From: Limnanthes douglasii subsp. nivea
Lineage: Eukaryota; Streptophyta; Magnoliopsida; Brassicales; Limnanthaceae
Length of the DNA: 64,000 bases
Reading direction: 5' to 3'
Assembly: GCA_036936605.1 (NCBI GenBank)
Contig: JAUPFV010000001.1
Coordinates: 33,737,900 to 33,801,899 of the forward strand
Shown here: piece by piece, positions 57,090 through 64,000 of the stretch
How positions within the stretch are numbered: position 1 is the stretch's first letter
Layout: every line of letters starts with the position of its first letter
The notes under the pieces: generated by a model
Databases searched by the model: none
The model's input: only the letters and a program-made list of their open reading frames with translations
What the model was told of the DNA's origin: nothing
Translations under genes and position numbers: made by a program

Positions 57090-57499
57090 TTCGATCTGTT
57101 TCCTTTTTGCTTTGTGAAAAGGTATTTTAAAGTTGATGCCAAAGGTGTGCTAGTAGATAATATGGAGTGTGATTACTCGGATAGAGTTCTCCTAAGACAG
57201 AGATGTTTAAATTGGTACCTAACATAATCCATCGACTACAAGTTCTTTTATTATTTACTTTTTGGATTTCGAATTACATAGTTTTTTCGACTTTAAGCTT
57301 TTTTTATTTAGGTTTTTATTTAAAAAATTATGTTTTAATTTGACAAATTCAGCCCATTATAATAAAAGTAATCATAAAGAAAAGAACGGACTAGTAGATA
57401 AAATATATATCATGGAGGTAATTGTACAGATACCAGGTTTAATTTCGAATACTGTGAAGGATTTTATTCGGAAATAAACAACTTAAGCAAAACGTAAAG
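57090..57499. other. cyanase upstream region, no other gene
   Basis: Contains the 5' UTR and presumed promoter of cyanase on minus. Short + strand frames (57015-57227, 57262-57477) overlap it and show no motif. Confidence 0.45.
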
Positions 57500-57939
57500 T
57501 TTTGAGGTTATTTTGTAAAACAAAATAATACCGGGTTATGGTCTCTAAGGATGGCAATTTAATAAGGACTGATCTTCAATAAGTAATTGTCCGGAAGTTA
57601 CATACGGTTAAAAGAGAAGAACCATTTTCTCACTTCAGTTCTATATAAGAATGAGTTCCTCATTCTTAAAAGAGACGAGATCAAATACAGAGAGAAAAAT
57701 CCTTTAAGAAAAACGAATTGATTCTTCCTTCGAATCAATTACAAAAGTTTGTTTTGGTTGCCATCTCTTAGAAGAATCGATAACCTAGCAAATGATCGCG
57801 GATCATCTGCTTCAAGTTCGGAATCTGTAGATCGAAGAATGTCTACATCTTATAAAGTTATTTATTCCGCCTTATTATAGGATGATTTAATTTCATGGTT
57901 CAATAAGTTAAGTAAGAAATCCATAGAGTATTTCTTACA
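57500..57939 (+). repeat. Ty1/copia LTR (left boundary approximate)
   Basis: Ends TTTCTTACA directly before a primer-binding site. It has a TATA box (CTATATAAGAATGAG near 57641) and a short downstream region, as a copia promoter would. The 5' end is uncertain; TGTAAAAC (about 57515) and TGTCCGGAAG (about 57590) are candidates. No second copy is in the window. Confidence 0.6.
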
Positions 57940-57941
57940 AG

Positions 57942-57954
57942 TGGTATCAGAGCC
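57942..57954 (+). promoter_or_regulatory. copia primer-binding site (initiator tRNA-Met)
   Basis: TGGTATCAGAGCC, the classical plant copia site complementary to the 3' end of initiator methionine tRNA, 2 bp after the LTR end. Confidence 0.9.
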
Positions 57955-58376
57955 ACTATGAAGTTAACTTCTTAAATTTTTAGATTCTGAGTTCATGATC
58001 TTTGATATTTGTTGATTTGCCGGTTAGAAATGCGTATTCATGAGTATTTGAATTGATTTGATAGTCAATTAAAAGCATTCAAAGAATAAGAATGAGAAAA
58101 TCGGGAAATCATATATTTGTATATTAAATAACAGTAGATGCAATCTTGTTAACCAATTTGCATATTAAGAAGAAATTACGTGTTAGATTGAATTTATCGT
58201 ATCACTCTTATATAATGTCAATACTATAATTGTTGTTTAGAGTTGTCGATTGTTAATTATATTAATATATATATATATATATTAATTAGTTAATTAATTA
58301 ATAACCGTTTCATAAGACGTGAAGTATTACACTAATTAAGTTTAATATAATTACGAAATTGAAGAAATTAACTGTT
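57955..58376 (+). other. copia leader, AT-rich
   Basis: No coding. It includes a short (TA)n at 58263-58280. It lies outside the visible palindrome, which begins at 58377. Confidence 0.5.
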
Positions 58377-59173
58377 AGCCTAAAATAACTCTAAGCCTAA
58401 AAAGTAGGTGCATTAGTGGTCATGCACAAATTACGCGTTAGTTGCACATGTTAGTTTTAGCCATGCATTAATTGTGCGGTAAAAGACGTGCAGAAGTGAA
58501 TACGGAAATAACCACCACTAAGTGCACTAACCGCTACAGTTAGTTGTGCATTAACCATTATTTCCGTTAGTTACGGAAGAACGTGAGTAACTATGTGTGA
58601 TGTTCACGTCAATTGGATACTTATATTATATTATATTATATTATATATCTATATATTAAGTATTATATTATAGTATAATAATTTAAGATATAAATTTAAT
58701 TTTATTAAATTTATATATAGACTACGAAATAGTTTGGACATTAAGTAAGGTAGTCGTATAGTATTTTTCGAAATAATTAGCATGTTTTAAGTTGTCCGAA
58801 CTTCGATAAATAATTAATGATTCAATATATCGCCAAAGTGATCCCTATTGTTGAATTAACTCTTTTAGAGTTTTGACAAGTCTTTGATTGACAAGTATGT
58901 AAACTTTGATCGGCCCAAAGGAAGGTTAATGTTTGACATAGTTAATCTTAGACACGAGATAGTTATTCGTGAATTGATCATTAAGACAATTGAACTAGGA
59001 AAATCGGCACAAAGGAAGATTTTCTTACTTAAGTCAATTAATAGGATCAACATTAATTATGCTCAAACTCATACATATACAAATTAATATGCTTGCCCAA
59101 ATGTATCTTATTGATGTTGTAAGCATATGTTTTATTATGCTATGTTTATTTGTTAAATAATATGGAGATTATA

Positions 59174-59935
59174 TGTTAAGTGATGTTTTTGGCTATTTAT
59201 TGTTTGTTGTTTGTTATGTTAGCAAATTCGTATCTCTATAACCCGGAAGGCAAAAAGGCACCCATACTTAATGGGAGAAACTTTGAGCTGTGGAAAGAAG
59301 ATATGTTGCTGCACTTGATGTGCCATGATTACGGCTTAGCATTAAGGGTCGATGAACCTAAACCTCTGACTGATGACAGTTCTCCTACGGAGAAGAAAGA
59401 GTAAGAGCCATGGGAAAAGTCGAACAGGATAAATCTAGGGATCATGAAACAAGCAATTCCATTAGCATTCCGTGGTGCAGTTCCACCTGAGATCACTAAT
59501 GCAAAAATGTTTCTCGAAGAGGTAGATAAATGTTTTGCCAAGAACGATAAAGTAGAGATTAAGACGCTGCTTATTAAGCTAGCCTCTATGAAATATCGTG
59601 GCAAAGGGACTGTTCGTGAGCACATCTTGGAAATGTCAAACATCGCTTCCAAACTGAAAGCACTTAAGATTGACCTTCCCGAAGATGTTGTGGTAAGCTT
59701 TGCTTTTCAATTTTTCCCTCCTTAGTATAAGAACTTTGAAACTTCTTATAACTGTCAGCGTGAGAAATGGACTCTCAACGAGCTCATCTCCCAGGCAGCG
59801 CAAGAGGAGGAAAAGATGAAGCAAGAACATCCAGAAGTGCAAATGGTGAAAGCTCAGGTGGATAAGGGAATTAAGAGAAAGTATGAAGGTTCAGATGCAT
59901 ATGCATCCGGTTCGGGACAAAACGGTTAGTAGTTA
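59174..59935 (+). pseudogene. copia gag (UBN2-type), left copy
   Basis: KAPILNGRNFELWKEDMLLH, MKQAIPLAFRGAVPPEITNA, KMFLEEVDKCFAKNDKVEIK, SMKYRGKGTVREHILEMSNI and LDLPEDVVV-like text: the copia gag-polyprotein domain. Stop codons at 59402 and 59723 are absent from the right copy (TCA and CAG there). The zinc knuckle is lost in the deletion. Confidence 0.85.
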
Positions 59936-60650
59936 TTTCATCGGATATCCCGAGCAGAGTAGGGGTTTTAAGTTTTATGATCCTTCCACAAAGAATATAT
60001 TTGAGACGGGTACAACGAAATTCTTTGAGGATATAGAGTTTGGGGGGAAGAATTTAGTAACGAACATTCATTTTGAGGAAGAATCAATAGAGATTCATGA
60101 AGGTTCTAACAATGATACTATAGTGTGAGATGATGATATGGTAATTAGAAGGCCAATCATCACTCCAGATTCGTTAGAACATATAGATACTCAAGATGAT
60201 GTTAATATTCCTCCTATGGGTGTTGTTCCAATGGAGGAAAATGAAGTTGTTCAAGAAAAACAAACTCTACCTCCTCAAGAAGTTCAAGTGCAAAATGAAG
60301 AAATTATGCCTTTGCGTAGATCTACTAGAGAAAGAAAGAGCGCTATATCTTCAGACTATATATTGTATCTTCAAGAACATGAAGAATTTTATAGTTCAAC
60401 AGAAAACAATCCTTTAAGTGTTCGTGATGCCATGAAAAGTTATGATTCTCACTTATGGATTAAAGCAATGAACGAAGAGTTTAAATCAATGCAAGATAAC
60501 GCGGTATGGGAGCTTGTTCCATTACCTGTAGCGGTTAGTGCACTTAGTGGTGGTTTGGGGATGTCCAACTTAATGGAGAAATTCCAACAATCTCCCACTT
60601 GGATCATCATATGCTACTATAGGATGCATCCACTTAATGAACGTTCTTAA
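59936..60650 (+). pseudogene. copia integrase end and RT start, left copy
   Basis: SSYFIGYPEQSRGFKFYDPS, FFEDIEFGG, MPLRRSTRERKSAISSDYIL, NPLSVRDAMKS and WIKAMNEEFKSMQDNAVWEL. This is the standard copia transition from integrase C-terminus to RT. It then runs into LVPLPVAVSALSGGLGMSN, which is encoded by inverted LTR sequence and is not RT. A TGA at 60126 replaces TCA of the right copy. Confidence 0.85.
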
Positions 60651-60655
60651 TTTTT

Positions 60656-60728
60656 ATTGATGATGACTTTAGTCCTATGTCGTTAATGGTCATTTAAGGG
60701 ACTGTTAAGGTTATCTATATGACGATAG
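60656..60728. other. central spacer of the copia palindrome
   Basis: About 73 bp without symmetry between the arms, for example GATGACTTTAGTCC and GGTTATCTATATGACGATAG. It is flanked on both sides by the mirrored GAACGTTC and AAATTAAG. Confidence 0.8.
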
Positions 60729-60731
60729 AAA

Positions 60732-61487
60732 TTAAGAACGTTCATTAAGTGGATGCATCCTATAGTAGCATATGATGATCCAAGTGGGAGATTGTTGGAA
60801 TTTATCCATTAAGTTAGACATCCCCAAACCACCACTAAGTGCACTAACCGCTACAGGTAATGGAACAAGCTCCCATACCGCGTTATCTTGCATTGATTTA
60901 AACTCTTCGTTCATTGCTTTAATCCATAAGTGAGAATCAGAACTTTTCATGGCATCACGAACACTTAAAGGATCGTTTTCTGTTGAACCATAAAATTCTT
61001 CATGTTCTTGAAGATACACTATATAGTCTGAAGATATAACGCTCTTTCTTTCTCTAGTAGATCTACGCAAAGGCATAATTTCTTCATTTTGCACTTGAAC
61101 TTCTTGAGGAGGTAGAGTTTGTTCTTCTTGAACAACTTCATTTTCCTCCATTGGAACAACACCCATAGGAGGAAGATTAACATCATCTTGAGTATCTATA
61201 TGTTCTAACGAATCTGAAGTGATGATTGGCCTTCTAATTACCATATCATCATCTGACACTATAATATCATTGTTAGAACCTTCATGAATCTCTATTGATT
61301 CTTCCTCAAAATGTATGTTCGTTACTAAATTCTTCCCCCCAAACTCTATATCCTCAAAGAATTTCGTTGTACCCATCTCAAATATATTCTTTGTGGAAGA
61401 ATCATAAAACTTAAAACCCCTACTCTGCTCGGGATATCCGATAAAATAACTACTAACCGTTTTGTCCCGAACCGGATTCATGTGCAT
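60732..61487 (-). pseudogene. copia integrase end and RT start, right copy
   Basis: Open for 251 codons: SSYFIGYPEQSRGFKFYDSS to WIKAMNEEFKSMQDNAVWEL, then the LTR-derived tail. It is more intact than the left copy. It overlaps the gag frame by about 35 bp in another frame at the deletion junction. Confidence 0.85.
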
Positions 61488-62202
61488 ATGAACCTTTATA
61501 CTTTCTCTTAATTCCCTTATCCACCTGAGCTTTCACCATTTGCACTTCTGGATATTCTTGCTTCATCTTTTCCTCCTCTTGCGCTGCCTGGGAGATGAGC
61601 TCGTTGAGAGTCCATTTCTCGCGCTGACAGTTATAAGAAGTTTCAAAGTTCTTATACTGAGGAGGGAAAGAGTGAAAAGCAAAGCTTACCACAACATCTT
61701 CGGGAAGATCAATCTTAAGTGCTTTCAGTTTGGAAGCGATGTTTGACATTTCCAAGATGTGCTCACGAGCAGTCCCTTTGCCACGATATTTCATCGAGGC
61801 TAGCTTAATAAGCAGCGTCTTAATCTCTACTTTATCGTTCTTGGCAAAACATTTCTCTACCTCTTCGAGAAACATTTTCGCATTAGTGATCTCAGGTGGA
61901 ACTGCACCACGGAATACTAATGGAATTGCTTGTTTCATGATCCCTAGACTTATCTTGTTCGACTTTTCCCACGCCTCTGACTCTTTCTTCTCCGTAGGAG
62001 AACTGTCATCAGTCAGAGGTTTAGGTTCATCGACCCTTAATACTAAGTCGTAATCATGGCACATCAAGTGCAGCAACATATCTTCTTTCCACAGTTCAAA
62101 GTTGCTCCCATTAAGTATGGGTGCCTTTTTGCCTTCTGGGTTATAGAGATACGAATTTACTAACATAACAAACAACAAACAATAAATAGCCAAAAATATC
62201 AC
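61453..62202 (-). pseudogene. copia gag (UBN2-type), right copy
   Basis: Open for 249 codons, from near SYLYNPEGKKAPILNGSNFE through HSFPPQYKNFETSYNCQREK and ELISQAAQEEEKMKQEYPE. The first codon here is GTG; the likelier start is the ATG for MLVNSYLYNPEG. The zinc knuckle and protease are missing: after KRKYKGSYAHESGSGQNG the frame leaves coding sequence. Confidence 0.85.
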
Positions 62203-63041
62203 TTAACATATAATCTCCATAGTATTTAACAAATAAACATAGCATAATAAAACATACTCTTACAACATCAATAAGATACCTTTGGGCAAGCATATTAATT
62301 TGTATATGTATGAGTTTGAGCATAGTTAATGTTGATCCCACTAATTGACTTAAGTAAGAAAATCTTCCTTTGGGCCGATTTTCCTAGTTCAATTGTCTTA
62401 TTGATCAATTCACAAATAACTATCTCGTGTCTAAGATTAACTATGTCAAACATTAACCTTCCTTTGGGCCGATCAAAGTTTACATACTTGTCAATCAAAG
62501 ACTTGTCAAAACTCTAAAAGAATTAATTCAGCAATAGGGATCACTTTGGCGATATATTGAATCATTAATTATTTATCGAAGTTTGGACAACTTAAAACAT
62601 GCTAATTATTTCGAAAAATACTTTACGACTACCTTACTTAATGTCCAAACTATTTCGTAGTCTATATATAAATTTAATAAAATTAAATTTATATCTTAAA
62701 TTATTATACTATAATATAATACTTAATTAATATATATAATATAATATAATATAATATAAATATCCAATTGATGTTTGTCGATATGAACAGCACACGTAGT
62801 TACTCACGTTCTTCCGTAACTAACGGAAATAATGGTTAATGCACAACTAACGGTAGCGGTTAGTGCACTTAGTGGTCGTTATTTCCGTATTCACTGATAC
62901 ACGTCTTTTAACGCACAATTAATGCATGGCTAAAGCGCAACTAAAACAAAATTAACGCACGGCTAAGCACGTGCAACTAACGTGTAATTTGTGCATGACC
63001 ACTAATGCACCTACTTTTTAGGCTTAGAGTTATTTTAGGCT

Positions 63042-63371
63042 TGATGAGTGAATAATTGTTTAAGGAATATATTTAGGATCTTTTCGCTAGATGTGACTAG
63101 AGAGAGAAAGTGTTGAGAGATAAAGTAGAATCCAGAGAAAATGTTATTCAATACCCTTTTTTAGGCAAGTGGGTCACCCTTTTATACTAAAATAAGGAGG
63201 ACCCATTTAAGCTCTTAGTGGGCCGCTCACCACATGTCAATGAGGCCCCTATACTATTTTTATCTTTACACATTAGTCCCTGATTGACTTCGCATGCCGT
63301 TAATTACATCTAATATTTATTCATTATGTTTTTACCCCTCTAATTGAGATCGGCGAATTCCGCCCTTATCA
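63042..63371 (-). repeat. Tat-3 LTR (3' LTR of an element extending out of the window)
   Basis: 330 bp, TGATGAGTGAAT to CCCTTATCA on +. On minus it starts TGATAAGGGCGGAATTCGCC, very like other Tat LTR starts, and follows a strong polypurine tract. It has a minus-strand TATA-like AGTATAAAAGGG near 63180. It sits in the right arm of the copia palindrome. Confidence 0.8.
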
Positions 63372-63388
63372 GTAGCCCCCCAGTCTTC
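63372..63388 (-). promoter_or_regulatory. Tat-3 polypurine tract
   Basis: On minus: GAAGACTGGGGGGCTAC immediately before the LTR. The GGGGGGCTAC form is shared with Tat-1 (GGGGCTAAA). Confidence 0.75.
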
Positions 63389-63897
63389 GGGAGCTTTGTG
63401 AGCGGAGACTTGTAAAAAAAGCCATTGCCACCCGTCCGACCCCTTATCTAGCTTCGGGCCTCGTAAGTTCTGACCGCCCGATGCCCGAGGTCTTCTCGCC
63501 GGCAATACTCCCGCGCCTCCTACTTCTGTTCTGCTGAGATTTTCATCCAGGGCTTCTTGTGATGGGCCTATCCTTCTTTCTGCTTTTGGTTTTATCGGCC
63601 CACATTGTTGAGGGGTTTGTGATGCGTTGCTTATGTCAGCCCGTGTCAGCCGGTGGTCGACACGCGTCTTGGGCTAACAGGTCACCCTTCTGTCAGACTA
63701 GGCTCCTAGTGAGACTCTTTACCTTCCCGCTGTCTTTTCGTCGGTTGGTATCCTCCGATCTTTCAACCCAGCCTATAAATACCCCAGAGTTCTTGGTGTC
63801 TCTCAGAGGAATTTTAGAGAGAGAAAGCGCTGTCCGACCATTTCTAGAGAGAGAGAGAGAACTCGTTCGACCCTAATACGTTCTGGTACGTTCGTTG
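63389..63897 (+). promoter_or_regulatory. GC-richer promoter region of the Tat-3 antisense ORF
   Basis: No clear coding. A TATA box CTATAAATA lies at 63773-63781, followed by a GA-rich leader (GAGAGAGAAAG, GAGAGAGAGAGA). The region is visibly richer in G+C than its neighbours. Confidence 0.6.
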
Positions 63898-64000
63898 CAT
63901 GAAACCCAGAAGTTCACAGAAAAAACCGACCAAGAAAAAGAGATCCGAGTGGAGCTTTGAAGAGTGGTCTAGTATCGGCGATCGAGCAGAGGAGTACCGA
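63898..64000 (+). CDS. Tat-3 antisense extra ORF, N-terminal part (cut by window end)
   Basis: Open from ATG at 63898 to the window end: a basic start (KPRSSQKKPTKKKRSEW), then FEEWSSIGDRAEEYR. It shares the RAEEYR motif with Tat-2 (36773), which likewise starts with a Lys/Arg-rich patch. The strand is opposite to gag-pol as inferred from LTR and polypurine tract. The basic N-terminus may be a nuclear localisation signal. Function unknown. Confidence 0.6.

Larger units (their letters stand above)
58377..60655 (+). mobile_element. palindrome left arm: internally deleted copia element
   Basis: About 2.28 kb that is repeated in reverse at 60729-63041 with perhaps 5 percent differences. It carries a non-coding part with many TTAGTGCAC/TTAATGCAC motifs (58400-58620), a gag region, the end of integrase and the start of RT, then an inverted piece of LTR start and polypurine tract. 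Protease and most of integrase are deleted at the same place in both arms. Confidence 0.85.
60729..63041 (-). mobile_element. palindrome right arm: inverted copy of the deleted copia element
   Basis: Mirror image of 58377-60655. Reading on +, AAGTGGGAGAT then TGTTGGAA (60782-60800) is the copia polypurine tract and LTR start, followed by antisense RT, integrase and gag. The arm stops at AGGCT (63037-63041), where Tat-3 begins. Confidence 0.85.

Noticed and set aside
58884..59087. 67-codon frame conserved in both palindrome arms (DKYVNFDRPKGRLMFDIVNL)
   Set aside because: It lies in the copia leader before gag, has no known motif, and conservation in both arms follows from the recent inverted duplication.
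61540..62053. + strand frames across the copia right arm
   Set aside because: Exact antisense shadows of copia gag; the same shadows occur on minus in the left arm.
1..64000. tRNA, rRNA and endogenous pararetrovirus sequences
   Set aside because: No cloverleaf with matching arms, no rRNA core motifs, and no movement-protein or coat-protein-like frame next to the RT regions was seen by eye; all RT regions fit LTR elements or LINEs. A tRNA scan would be decisive.

Overview
This window looks like nuclear DNA of a flowering plant, probably a eudicot. It is AT-rich, the host genes are split by GT-AG introns, and most of the sequence is plant-type transposons. Three host genes are supported, and all lie in an island at about 45.7-57.1 kb: a nuclear-encoded Ycf20-like (DUF565) protein on +, plastid ribosomal protein L28 on -, and cyanate hydratase (cyanase) on -. 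Each can be assembled into an intact reading frame across plausible splice sites. No rRNA, tRNA or CRISPR array was seen.

Layout. At 0-4.3 kb there is decayed coding debris, split by a 1.95-kb hAT-like element with matching terminal inverted repeats, then a dispersed palindrome-bearing repeat. At 4.3-16.1 kb lies Tat-1, an old but structurally complete Ty3/gypsy element of Tat type. It has two LTRs, a perfect 5-bp target duplication, a gag-PR-RT-RNaseH-INT order, a tandem repeat behind INT, and an antisense extra ORF. A Mutator-like insertion sits in its 5' LTR. At 16.1-16.5 kb there is a MITE. At 17.3-30.9 kb one composite block (3' part of a second, minus-strand Tat element, an unknown segment, and the start of a LINE) occurs three times (A, B, C) as near-identical direct copies. 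At 30.5-45.5 kb a LINE (ORF1, endonuclease, reverse transcriptase, zinc-binding tail) is split by Tat-2 (9.27 kb, minus strand) and carries a MITE with a perfect 10-bp target duplication.

From 45.7 to 49.6 kb the Ycf20-like and RPL28 genes converge. From 50.6 kb a second LINE fragment runs into a 1.55-kb fold-back element with a GC-rich palindromic motif. A minisatellite and the cyanase gene follow. From 57.5 kb a Ty1/copia LTR and primer-binding site precede a palindrome of about 4.66 kb made of two inverted copies of the same internally deleted copia element. At 63.04 kb a third Tat element (Tat-3) has inserted into the outer part of the right arm; its LTR, polypurine tract and antisense ORF run off the window.

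The most unusual structures are the copia palindrome, the triplicated Tat-LINE block, the fold-back hairpin at 52.8-54.4 kb, and the repeated finding that Tat elements carry an antisense ORF with its own TATA box. No active autonomous transposon is visible: all pol regions carry stops or frameshifts. Domain calls come from reading translated motifs, not from database searches.
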